Assembly (NCBI GenBank): GCA_903829945.1
Contig: CAIKRV010000090.1
Coordinates: forward strand, 1-64,000
DNA from: an uncultured bacterium
GTDB taxonomy: Bacteria; Bacteroidota; Bacteroidia; CAILMK01
DNA: 64,000 nt
Direction: 5' to 3'
Within the stretch, counting starts at the first letter, position 1, and every line of letters begins with the position of its first letter. Shown here in pieces: positions 17,278 to 26,331 of this stretch. The notes beneath the pieces were generated by a model. The model saw nothing but the letters and a program-made list of their open reading frames with translations, was not told the DNA's origin and made no database searches. The position numbers were made by a program, and so were the translations under genes.

Positions 17278-19470
17278 TTACTTAACAATTATCTTTTTAT
17301 AATACACTCCCTCATTGGTATTAAGTTTTACAACATACCAACCTTTAGACACATTACCCAATTGTAATGGAATATCTCCATCCTCAATTTCTTCGCTTTG
17401 GGTTAATACTTCTCGTCCCATGGCATCCATAACCACAATATTAATTTTTTCGCGCTGTGGTAAGCTTAAGGCCATTTTAAAATTACCATCATTTGGATTA
17501 GGATATACAATCATATTAATGCTGGGTGCAATATTTGTTTCAATGCCATTGGCAAAGGAACCTACCGTAAATTGATAATAAATTTGTGCTCCAAAATCAG
17601 AATTAAATTGATTTATATAACCTCCCTTCATTTTTTTCAATTCAAAAAAACCACTGCCTTGTGCAGCATTGGCCCACCATTCCAAACCATCACCGCCCAA
17701 ATCAGAAAGGGTTAAAGTATAACATCCGGGTTTTAAATTGACGGTATCTCTGGTACTGCTATTGGCACTAAATCCGGATCTTTTTAAAATTATATTTCCG
17801 TAGGCATCCTTCAGGTCATATGAATTTTCATCAGGATTATTATTAGAATGAAAATTAATAATAAATTGACTTGGTAATGATGGAGGCATGGTAAAGTAAG
17901 TACTTAAAGTATTATCAGCAGGATATTCATCAGATCCTCCGTTAGGATTACTAATGCTCACCTGAAAATTGTTGGAGGCACCTGACCAGTTCATTTCAGG
18001 CAATACAATTCTTTGGGTATCCAAAAAGCTTAATTTCCCAGTCCAATGATAAAAATATGGAGTCGTACCTTGTACCCCATAGGATACATCAAGCGAGGTT
18101 AAATCATCCGAACCATTATTTTTAATTAAAATAGTAGGACGGCTACACACCGGATTCATGCGTTTATGCATATCAGCATTAGAGGGCGATAAAATATCCT
18201 CCATGGAAGCATTTGTTTTAAAATTAGGCGGCCCATAACTAACCAATTGAGTTTCGATGGCATAATACGGTACCGTACCTTGCCCATTCCAAGTATAAGG
18301 TTGGATATTGTAGTCTAAAGTAACGCTATCTCCTGCCTTTACATAAGGGGTTAATTCATAATCAAAGGTTCTAACCTCAGCTCCGGGACACCAATTAGAA
18401 CGGCTATACACCCATGTTCCGCCTTGCGGATACATTGGATTCATATCGCAATTGTATCGAAACATGGTATCTGCAAATCGCATAATACTATCTACATTTA
18501 TGCTATGTAATCGAGGACAAAATTCTGAACAATTGTCGGTACCTCCAAAACCATGTCCGGTGGTACGCATTTTTATTCTCCAATTACTGGCACTTGAATC
18601 AAGTTTTACGCGCAGCGGATGTAAAAATGTTTCAATTGAAGTAGCGGTACCATAGGCAGGATTGCCATTCCAAAGGTTTTGTATTTTTTTAATATCACGT
18701 GCAGGCTTACCCTTCACAAATACAAATTTCATATCCAATAGTTCTTGCCAATTACCGGCACTTAAGTGAACACTATCATGCAATAAATGTCTATAATCAC
18801 TGACGTCATACACGTAGGTAAACCCGCTTCCTAAACTCAAGCCTATCCCATAAGGGGTAATGTACCTTGCAAGTTCATACCTTAAATTATCAGGGTAACG
18901 TACATAATAAATTGTATATTTTTGATGCAACATCGAATCCGCTTTAACAGGAATGGTATCAATCGGTTTTCCGTTTGAGTTAAACAATACCCTTGCATAC
19001 GTTGGCCATACGGTTTGAGTATCGGTAGGCAACCACGGTTTGGAAAGATTTCTATAATAGACAATTTTTATCGGTTTTTGTGCCGTGGAATCAGTAAAGC
19101 CTGAAAGCTTTCCATTATATGCATAGGTATAGGAAGTATCTTTCATAAATGAGAATGAATCATACTGATTACCATTTACCAAAAAGTATGGGGCATTGAC
19201 CTGATAAGAATCAATTTTACCGGTAGGAATATAAAGATAAGTATAAGTAAGATAATCCCATTGTCCACATCCCCCACTAGGACATTTTAGTTTATAATAC
19301 ATCAATACTTTCGAACATGAAAAAGTATCGGGTGGAAATAAAAAGGTGGAATCTTGTTTGGAACCAAAAGTAAAGGTCTGCACCTTTACAGAATCACCAT
19401 TTGCTGCTAAAGCTGAGTAGCTGCTCAAAGCAAAATAGCTAATAATTAATAATATATATATCCGCTTCAT
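17278..19470 (-). CDS. PNGase F-like secreted protein with T9SS type A sorting domain
   Basis: LKCPSGGCGQWDYLTYTYLY, TGHGFGGTDNCSEFCPRLHSINVDS, QGGTWVYSRSNWCPGAEVRTFDYELTPYV...YAIETQLV, matching recalled PNGase F segments; C-terminal MIVYPNPNDGNF...KGWYVVKLNTNEGVYYKKIIVK. Confidence 0.85.
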   Translation of the reverse strand: MKRIYILLIISYFALSSYSALAANGDSVKVQTFTFGSKQDSTFLFPPDTFSCSKVLMYYKLKCPSGGCGQWDYLTYTYLYIPTGKIDSYQVNAPYFLVNGNQYDSFSFMKDTSYTYAYNGKLSGFTDSTAQKPIKIVYYRNLSKPWLPTDTQTVWPTYARVLFNSNGKPIDTIPVKADSMLHQKYTIYYVRYPDNLRYELARYITPYGIGLSLGSGFTYVYDVSDYRHLLHDSVHLSAGNWQELLDMKFVFVKGKPARDIKKIQNLWNGNPAYGTATSIETFLHPLRVKLDSSASNWRIKMRTTGHGFGGTDNCSEFCPRLHSINVDSIMRFADTMFRYNCDMNPMYPQGGTWVYSRSNWCPGAEVRTFDYELTPYVKAGDSVTLDYNIQPYTWNGQGTVPYYAIETQLVSYGPPNFKTNASMEDILSPSNADMHKRMNPVCSRPTILIKNNGSDDLTSLDVSYGVQGTTPYFYHWTGKLSFLDTQRIVLPEMNWSGASNNFQVSISNPNGGSDEYPADNTLSTYFTMPPSLPSQFIINFHSNNNPDENSYDLKDAYGNIILKRSGFSANSSTRDTVNLKPGCYTLTLSDLGGDGLEWWANAAQGSGFFELKKMKGGYINQFNSDFGAQIYYQFTVGSFANGIETNIAPSINMIVYPNPNDGNFKMALSLPQREKINIVVMDAMGREVLTQSEEIEDGDIPLQLGNVSKGWYVVKLNTNEGVYYKKIIVK

Positions 19471-19475
19471 ACATA

Positions 19476-19483
19476 CAAAGATA
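19476..19483 (-). promoter_or_regulatory. Putative -7 element TATCTTTG, 5 nt before ATG
   Basis: TATCTTTG-TATGT-ATG on the minus strand. Confidence 0.6.
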
Positions 19484-19571
19484 ATATTTACTCGGAAACT
19501 AAGAAAAATATAGATTTAATAAAATGATTCACAAATATTTACGCAAAACATTTTTCGATATTTGCTGCAAA

Positions 19572-20441
19572 TTACCGAATTTTATAGTTTTTATATTCGC
19601 CAAATCTCCAGCCGCTAAGTTTCTCAATAAAGGCAGATATTCGCTCTTTTAAACTAATTTTAACCTTAGTTACTTCAAAGGTAAAAGGCCAGGTTACATC
19701 GTTTAATCTTGCTTGCATAACTGCGGGATGGGTACCCCTAAATGGTGCCAAAATACCTGCATTGGAATAATCAAATTCTTCTACGGCAGCTACGTTAGTT
19801 TTAACCCAATGATCATCATGCCATAGTTTATTGAATGTTTCTTGTTTCAATTGTTGTGCCCGGGGATGTTTTACCCAACCGTAATGATAAATATTTGCAT
19901 CAATAGGACGGACCATTAATTTTGACCCATGCTTCCTAAATCCTTGGGCATCTCTATAGGAACTAATTCCTATTCCGGGCCTAATAATCCTAATTTCATT
20001 TCTATACCACTTACGGGAACTTCCAATCCATTGATAGGTGCCATAAAAATGAATATACTTAAAAAGTAAACCTTCTATGGACTTATCATTTTTAAATTTT
20101 TCACAGGCTTGAAGAATGGCCGGATGATCCTTTTCATGCACCACTTCATCCGCTTGTAAATAAAATGCCCAATCAAAATCTTCGGTAATTTCTGCCAATG
20201 CCTTATCGGTTTCTACGGCTAAAACACGTCCACCCTCACGTAAAGTATCATCCCAAACGGTTTCAATAATTTTTATTTTAGGAGAATTTATAGATTGTAT
20301 AAGTGCCAAAGTATTGTCCTCGGACTTTCCAACTGCAATTATATATTGATCTACAATAGGTAAAATAGAAGAAATAGATTCCAAAATTGGATATTCATAT
20401 TTTATTGCATTACGAACAAAAGTAAAAGCAGCTATTTTCAT
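19572..20441 (-). CDS. Glycosyltransferase family 2-like protein
   Basis: FTFVRNAIKYEYPILESI, VGKSEDNTLALIQSI, DFDWAFYLQADEVVHE. Confidence 0.8.
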   Translation of the reverse strand: MKIAAFTFVRNAIKYEYPILESISSILPIVDQYIIAVGKSEDNTLALIQSINSPKIKIIETVWDDTLREGGRVLAVETDKALAEITEDFDWAFYLQADEVVHEKDHPAILQACEKFKNDKSIEGLLFKYIHFYGTYQWIGSSRKWYRNEIRIIRPGIGISSYRDAQGFRKHGSKLMVRPIDANIYHYGWVKHPRAQQLKQETFNKLWHDDHWVKTNVAAVEEFDYSNAGILAPFRGTHPAVMQARLNDVTWPFTFEVTKVKISLKERISAFIEKLSGWRFGEYKNYKIR

Positions 20442-20445
20442 ATTT

Positions 20446-22839
20446 TTAAAACTGAATACGATACAAGAACATTGGAAAGATACCTAATTGATATTCTAAA
20501 TCTACTTTATTATTTATCGGATCCCAAATTTGATTTAATACATTTTTATGATTGGTCAAATTCTGCACATCAATGGCCCATTCCTGTGTCATATGCTTAC
20601 CATCCATTTTATAACCTAAGCGCGCATCAATTTTAAAATATGGCGGAAATTCCAAACTCCAAGCCTTATCTTGTTGTATTCTGATATCGCGCCATATTCT
20701 TGAAGCAGCAGTATCCGCAGGGGAATAACGTCTTCCGCCTGCAAAGGTAAGCTTTCCAGTAAAGGTTATCATACTACGTTCCCCTAATTTAAAATCTTTT
20801 CCTGCCAAGGCATTGAATGTATATTTACTATTAAATGCCGTATTTCTTAAAACATCATCTGAGCCCTTATATTTTGAATCAAATAAAGAGGTTGTGATTA
20901 AAAAATAATAATTGTGACTAAAGAATTTTTCAAGTGTAAATTCCAATCCATAATTATTTCCGATGCCTTTATTCACTAAATGATCATCTAATTGTAATCC
21001 AAAATCTGCTCCGTTATTCACTACTGAATAAGAGTTGGATCGATAACCATCAATAGGTACATTAAATAAATGTTGGTAATAGGTTTCAATTTTAAATCTG
21101 AAATCTTTGCTGATGGATAAATCATAAGCCATTACAAAATGATTTGCCTTTAAAAAACCTAAATCCTTATTGGTTTCAGTATAGACATTAGAACCCGGAA
21201 CCAATTCGGTTTTATAAAAATATAAACTTAAGGGCTGCATTTGTCCATGCAAACCATAACCAAAACTTAAGGCTTGCTTGGATGCAAAGCTCCATTTAAG
21301 CCCGGCCCGAGGCTCCAATGAATTTGTATTATTGAAAGCCAATTGTTCATACTGCAATCCGCCCAGCAAACTCAATTGATCCGTAAAATCATGTTTCCAC
21401 TGCATGTAGGCTTGTCCAAGATAGCTAAATCCTTTATCATTGCTAAAATCTCGCCAATAAGGTTGCATCATAGGATCCATATAAACTTTTGATTGATTTA
21501 TTTTAAAATCAATTCTTGTAAAAATGACACCTATTCTGAAGGTATTCTGAGCATCCATTTTTTCATTAAAAAAAGAATGAATCGAAGTTTTAAAAGTATA
21601 GCTTTGATCTTTATAAAAATTATAAGGTACATTGGTACTTGAAAGGGAATCTACTTTTGTTCTATGATTTTCCAAAGTACCCGAAACAATGGTTTTTAAA
21701 AATGAACTTTTACCGGTAATATGGGTTATTCCAATACCGGCTACTGCCATATCAGAGCCAAAATACACATCACGTTTAACTTGTCCATAGCTCAAATTAT
21801 CTGATTTTTTCTTGCTATCCAACAAAGAAATATCACTACTGCCTCCAATGCCAAAAATATCAATGGTTGTTTTACGTGAAACGGATGGTAAATTAATTTT
21901 AAAAGTTAAATCTTGATACGTCGGAACTCCGTCCGGACCTAAATTAATACCCAAGTTTTGAAAAAATCCGAGGGCGGAATATCTATAGGCAATTAAAAAA
22001 GAAGAACCGCGCTCCTTATTTATAGGGCCTTCAGCATTCCCTTCAAAACCATTAAAACCTACTTGGCCCAAAAATTCATATTTTTCGTTATTCCCATTTC
22101 TCATTTTCAAATCAAATACACCGGAAGTAGCATTTCCATACTGCGCCGGCCAGGCACCTGTAAAAAAATCAGAATTTCTCAGCACATTATTGTTTAGGAT
22201 ACTGACAGGTCCACCGGTGGTACCTTGGGCAGAAAAATGATTCGGCGATGGAATATCTATATCTTCAAATCGCCATAATAATCCTACCGGCGAATTGCCT
22301 CGAATAATAATATCATTCCGTGCATCACTCGGTGCGGAAACACCTGCATAATTAGCAGCCATACGTGCCGGATCTCCCAAAGCTCCTGCATAGCGATTGG
22401 TTTCCTCCATGCTAAATACCCTCGCACTGACTACTGCCATTTCATTATTGGCACGCGCTTTATTTTTATCTGAAGTAATAATTATTTCTTTGCTACTAAT
22501 TATTGATTCCGTCAATTCAATGTATAATACATTTTCTTTACCGGTACTTACAATAATATTGGGCACGATCATTTCGTTGTAGCCTAAATAATTTATTTTA
22601 ATATCCCTACGTCCTATAGGCACATTTAATAATTTAAATCTTCCTTCTTCATCAGTGATGGCTCCTATTTGCGGATTACTTCCAATAACAATTACGGTAG
22701 CTCCAACCAAGGGTACTTTACTGTCTTTATCGATAACAGTACCTCTTACAGTTTGAGTATAATCTTGAGCTTTACCAATAGTACTTGTTGAAAAAATAAT
22801 TAAGAGAATCGCAATGATTGGACGTATTAAGATATTCAC
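20446..22839 (-). CDS. TonB-dependent receptor with N-terminal carboxypeptidase-regulatory-like domain
   Basis: VRGTVIDKDSKVPLVGATVIVIGSNPQIGAITDEEGRFKLLNVPIG; plug NDIIIRGNSPVGLLWRFEDIDIPSPNHF; C-terminal aromatic MFLYRIQF. Confidence 0.9.
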   Translation of the reverse strand: MNILIRPIIAILLIIFSTSTIGKAQDYTQTVRGTVIDKDSKVPLVGATVIVIGSNPQIGAITDEEGRFKLLNVPIGRRDIKINYLGYNEMIVPNIIVSTGKENVLYIELTESIISSKEIIITSDKNKARANNEMAVVSARVFSMEETNRYAGALGDPARMAANYAGVSAPSDARNDIIIRGNSPVGLLWRFEDIDIPSPNHFSAQGTTGGPVSILNNNVLRNSDFFTGAWPAQYGNATSGVFDLKMRNGNNEKYEFLGQVGFNGFEGNAEGPINKERGSSFLIAYRYSALGFFQNLGINLGPDGVPTYQDLTFKINLPSVSRKTTIDIFGIGGSSDISLLDSKKKSDNLSYGQVKRDVYFGSDMAVAGIGITHITGKSSFLKTIVSGTLENHRTKVDSLSSTNVPYNFYKDQSYTFKTSIHSFFNEKMDAQNTFRIGVIFTRIDFKINQSKVYMDPMMQPYWRDFSNDKGFSYLGQAYMQWKHDFTDQLSLLGGLQYEQLAFNNTNSLEPRAGLKWSFASKQALSFGYGLHGQMQPLSLYFYKTELVPGSNVYTETNKDLGFLKANHFVMAYDLSISKDFRFKIETYYQHLFNVPIDGYRSNSYSVVNNGADFGLQLDDHLVNKGIGNNYGLEFTLEKFFSHNYYFLITTSLFDSKYKGSDDVLRNTAFNSKYTFNALAGKDFKLGERSMITFTGKLTFAGGRRYSPADTAASRIWRDIRIQQDKAWSLEFPPYFKIDARLGYKMDGKHMTQEWAIDVQNLTNHKNVLNQIWDPINNKVDLEYQLGIFPMFLYRIQF

Positions 22840-22905
22840 GGCACTTAGAAATTTACCGCAAAACTACTGAATGATTTAATTTTTAATAAATGATTGGCTA
22901 TTTTC

Positions 22906-23586
22906 TTAAGGCTCTAATTCCAATACTTTAATATCATGAATCAAACGCTCTGTTTCTAAGGCCAAAGTTCCATTGTATAATCCTCTTATTCTGCCATCTG
23001 AATCAACCAATATAAGATGTTCCGTATGTAAAAACTCAATGGAATCTTTATTATAACCGGTAGTCTCCTCGGCAAAATAAGATTGTCTGGCTAATTTGTA
23101 GATTTCAGATTTATTACCGGTTAACAGGTGCCATTGCGATGCATTTATTTTCCTTCGCTCCGCAAAGCGCCTTAGCCTGCTTACTGAATCCAACCATGGC
23201 GTTACACTATAGGATAATATTAAAACCATTGGGTCATTTTTGAAAGTAGATTGTACTTGCAATAATTGAGTCGTCATTTTTGGACAAATGCTCCCGCATG
23301 CCGTAAAAAAGAAATCTGCAACATGAATTTTACCTTTCAAATTACTTCTGGAAAATATCTGTCCTGTTTGATCTTTAAAATTAAAATCTGCAATGGTATG
23401 AGTAATTTCTTTGGCAGCTTCCTTTTTCGTTGAAAACCATAATGGGGTAAAATCGGGACTATTATAATACGGCAAAGTGTCTTTTGCACTTTCATTTTTT
23501 ACCTGACACGCTCCAATCCCGAATATTAATAAGATACTTAATATTATTTGCAAGAAAATGGTAGATATTTTATTTGATACTATCAC
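22906..23586 (-). CDS. SCO1/SenC family protein (thioredoxin-fold copper chaperone-like)
   Basis: FTACGSICPKMTTQL (CxxxC) and downstream HTEHLILVDSDGRIRGLYNG. Confidence 0.9.
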   Translation of the reverse strand: MIVSNKISTIFLQIILSILLIFGIGACQVKNESAKDTLPYYNSPDFTPLWFSTKKEAAKEITHTIADFNFKDQTGQIFSRSNLKGKIHVADFFFTACGSICPKMTTQLLQVQSTFKNDPMVLILSYSVTPWLDSVSRLRRFAERRKINASQWHLLTGNKSEIYKLARQSYFAEETTGYNKDSIEFLHTEHLILVDSDGRIRGLYNGTLALETERLIHDIKVLELEP

Positions 23587-24169
23587 GAACTGATTTACAA
23601 TTTTTAACTCCGGTTAAGCCATAATTTCTTCCGTTTTTTGCCATATAATTAGCCATCAAAGAACCATCGGGTTGCCATGCTGTTTGCATGCCGGATTCAT
23701 GTCCATTTTTATAATGCATTTTTTTCATAGGTTTACCGTCTTCGTACCAATCTTCCGCTACACCTTCCATTAAATCGGCATGATAAAGATAAACAAAACG
23801 TTTTTTACCCGAGGGGTACCAGCCTTGGTGTATCCCCTCTCTAAAGCCATCAATATAAATTCTTGCCTCTGATAATTGCCTATTGGGATACCATTTCTTT
23901 GCAATTCCATTTAACTTTCCGTTGACATAAGGTTCCAGCATTATACTATCCTTGTTTGGATAAAGACTATATAACTGACCGGTAAATAGCGTATTATTAC
24001 AAAAAAGCTTATCCCCCAAGTGCTTTATATTTGCATGGTCAATGCATACATTTCTGCCAGGGGGGATGCCGGGTCCTGTGCAGGAAAAACACAAGCAACC
24101 CAACCAAACAAAAACTAGTAATTTTTTATTGACTAACCGTACCGGGAACCCCATAAAAACCACTTCCAT
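23570..24169 (-). CDS. YwqK/MORN-like repeat lipoprotein
   Basis: LCFSC lipobox; repeats VNGKLNGIAKKWYPNRQLSEARIYIDGFREGIHQGWYPSGKKRFVYLYHADLMEGVAEDWYEDGKPMKKMHYKNGHESGMQTAWQPDG. Confidence 0.8.
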   Translation of the reverse strand: MEVVFMGFPVRLVNKKLLVFVWLGCLCFSCTGPGIPPGRNVCIDHANIKHLGDKLFCNNTLFTGQLYSLYPNKDSIMLEPYVNGKLNGIAKKWYPNRQLSEARIYIDGFREGIHQGWYPSGKKRFVYLYHADLMEGVAEDWYEDGKPMKKMHYKNGHESGMQTAWQPDGSLMANYMAKNGRNYGLTGVKNCKSVRDSIK

Positions 24170-24896
24170 TTATATAAGGATCAGTTGAAGTAATATGATA
24201 ATGATAAATACCTGCAGGATAATCTGCGGTGGCACTGGTATGACCATGGTATTGGTCCAAATCAGAATTACTGATGGTTTTTCCATTTTCCATGGGCCCA
24301 TAAACAGGGAAACCATCCAATAAGAAGCCTAAAAGTGCATCTTCACCTTTATTTTGAGTGAGCCATTTAGGTTCCACATGATAATGATATTGTCCTTGTT
24401 GCTGAGGATGGCCTCCATATTGATCAAATGAAAGTTTTTCATAGGTCAAAGTTGCCCGGCCGGCAGCATACTGATTAAAGAATGGAACTCCATTTAATGA
24501 AATACCGATCGGACCTAAAGGGGTAGCTGTTTTATTTGTTTTAACGACCGGATGGAGTGGAATTTTAAACACTAAACTTTGTTGCACTATGACACTTGGA
24601 TTTATTTTAAAGGAGGATGCAGTATCCGCAATATATTTCCTGCTTTCCCACTGCGTAGTTTTGTAATAAGGCGATTTATGATCCGGTGTATCTACGGTAG
24701 TAAAAACAACAAAAGTAGTGTCATTAATTACTTGTGTATAGATAGAAGTAGCACCATACACTTTTTTATAAATTGCTAATTCATCTGTGCCGGTACTATT
24801 ACTATTATTGGAAACCGGAGTATCTGTTTTGGTACAGGCCATAGCCATTATTAGTAAGGAACTAATAAGTACAATCGGATTAAATAATTTCTTCAT
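24126..24896 (-). CDS. YHYH-domain lipoprotein (start moved from 24944 to the ATG at 24896)
   Basis: MKKLFNPIVLISSLLIMAMAC lipoprotein signal; QGQYHYHVEP and YPAGIYHYHITSTDPYINGSGFYGVPG. Confidence 0.8.
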   Translation of the reverse strand: MKKLFNPIVLISSLLIMAMACTKTDTPVSNNSNSTGTDELAIYKKVYGATSIYTQVINDTTFVVFTTVDTPDHKSPYYKTTQWESRKYIADTASSFKINPSVIVQQSLVFKIPLHPVVKTNKTATPLGPIGISLNGVPFFNQYAAGRATLTYEKLSFDQYGGHPQQQGQYHYHVEPKWLTQNKGEDALLGFLLDGFPVYGPMENGKTISNSDLDQYHGHTSATADYPAGIYHYHITSTDPYINGSGFYGVPGTVSQ

Positions 24897-24940
24897 TTTA
24901 TTTTTATTGAATGGTAATATAGGTTTAGACGCTTTTAAAA

Positions 24941-25429
24941 TCAATTTCCTTCGCGCCGAGGAGGAGGTAATTCACTTTTGGGAGGATGCGGTAATATAAT
25001 TTTACTCAATTCAGGAATCAACTCCTGAAAACGTTCTATTTGGTCCGGTCTACACAATGATTTTAATTCCTGAAAATGTCGGAAAGTGATTTGTGCCTTT
25101 TGTAATTGGATTTTTTCCACCATATTTTCCAAAGAATCCTTGCTTGAATTTTCTAATTGTTTAACATTTAATAATTCGAAATACTGCTGCAGTACCTCTA
25201 CGTATTGTTTATCCAATTGCATCATCTGATGATGATGTTCCCGCTTCATGGTATTAAAACGGGCAATTTGTTTTTCGTCCAAATTCAAAGTTTCGGTAAT
25301 TAATTTATCCACTTTTGGTGGTCCCATTGGCGGACGTTCATGTCCTATAAAAACAAAAAATATAATTATACTTATATTCAGCAATAAAAGTAAAATCACC
25401 AGTAGCGTAAGCAATTTTTCTTTCTTCAT
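24941..25429 (-). CDS. Spy/CpxP-like periplasmic protein (metal-sensor/chaperone type)
   Basis: N-terminal TM/signal, ERPPMGPPKVDKLITETLNLDEKQIARFNTMKREHHHQMMQLDKQYVEVLQQYFELL. Confidence 0.7.
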   Translation of the reverse strand: MKKEKLLTLLVILLLLLNISIIIFFVFIGHERPPMGPPKVDKLITETLNLDEKQIARFNTMKREHHHQMMQLDKQYVEVLQQYFELLNVKQLENSSKDSLENMVEKIQLQKAQITFRHFQELKSLCRPDQIERFQELIPELSKIILPHPPKSELPPPRREGN

Positions 25430-25430
25430 C

Positions 25431-25712
25431 TTAGTAAAGATTAAAATTTGAATTATCTATTAAATAACCATTTGAATGGCTGTGCATTCCTTCTTCTTTA
25501 TGATGGTTTATCGTCTTAACAATACTAAAATTGAGCAAACATAAAATTACAAAACATGCCATCGCTAAATATACTTTTTTAGAGGATATTTGCCCCTCCC
25601 GGATATTTTCCAATTTTGCCATAATCCGGGTAAACATAAACTCCGGTGCATGGGCAGACTGCATTCCATCCAAGCTATTTAAAATATTATTTTCCCAATC
25701 AGTGTGTTCCAT
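25431..25712 (-). CDS. Small single-TM protein, putative anti-sigma factor
   Basis: 93 aa directly downstream of the ECF sigma gene; cytoplasmic N-terminus, one TM (VYLAMACFVILCLLNFSIV), tail INHHKEEGMHSHSNGY. Confidence 0.5.
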   Translation of the reverse strand: MEHTDWENNILNSLDGMQSAHAPEFMFTRIMAKLENIREGQISSKKVYLAMACFVILCLLNFSIVKTINHHKEEGMHSHSNGYLIDNSNFNLY

Positions 25713-25732
25713 ATGTATACTTTTTTAGACGT

Positions 25733-26320
25733 TTATTCTTTCATTTTCCTTCGTTCAGGATAGTATTTTCCTAATTCTTTTCTTAATTGAACTTTAGCTC
25801 TTTGCAATAGTGATTCAATAGCTTTGGGACTTGTTTTCATAATAGAAGCAACTTCTTTGCCCGGTAAGTCCTCTATATAAGATAAAATATAAGCAGTTTT
25901 CTGAGATTCAGGTAGTTTGTCTATGGCCTTGAAGAGTATTTGGGCTTTGTCTTTATTTTCTAATATAATTCCAGGATGTTCAAAATGAGGAACATCTATT
26001 TGCAAAGCGCCTGATTCTGAATTAAATATACTAAGTAAAAATGCAAAACGTTTTTTCCTGCCTCTATGTCTGAGATGGTCTAAACATTTATTCACCGCAA
26101 TCTTATAGATCCAGGTACGTTCGGATGACTCACCTTTAAAATTATTACTGGAACGATAAATTTCAACAAATATGTCTTGGGTTATTTCTTCGCTTTCTTC
26201 TTGTTGTTGGATATAACTTAATACCGTATTAAAAACTTTATCCTTATACATATGATATAAGGTTTCAAAAGCTTTTGCATCACCGTTGGCAATACGATTA
26301 ACTAAGGTTTCATTGCTCAT
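25733..26320 (-). CDS. ECF-type RNA polymerase sigma-70 factor
   Basis: GDAKAFETLYHMYKDKVFNTVLSYI, EEITQDIFVEIYRS, TWIYKIAVNKCLDHLRHRGRKKR, LPESQKTAYILSYIEDLPGKEVASIMKTSPKAIESLLQRAKVQLRKEL. Confidence 0.95.
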   Translation of the reverse strand: MSNETLVNRIANGDAKAFETLYHMYKDKVFNTVLSYIQQQEESEEITQDIFVEIYRSSNNFKGESSERTWIYKIAVNKCLDHLRHRGRKKRFAFLLSIFNSESGALQIDVPHFEHPGIILENKDKAQILFKAIDKLPESQKTAYILSYIEDLPGKEVASIMKTSPKAIESLLQRAKVQLRKELGKYYPERRKMKE

Positions 26321-26331
26321 GAAATATATTG

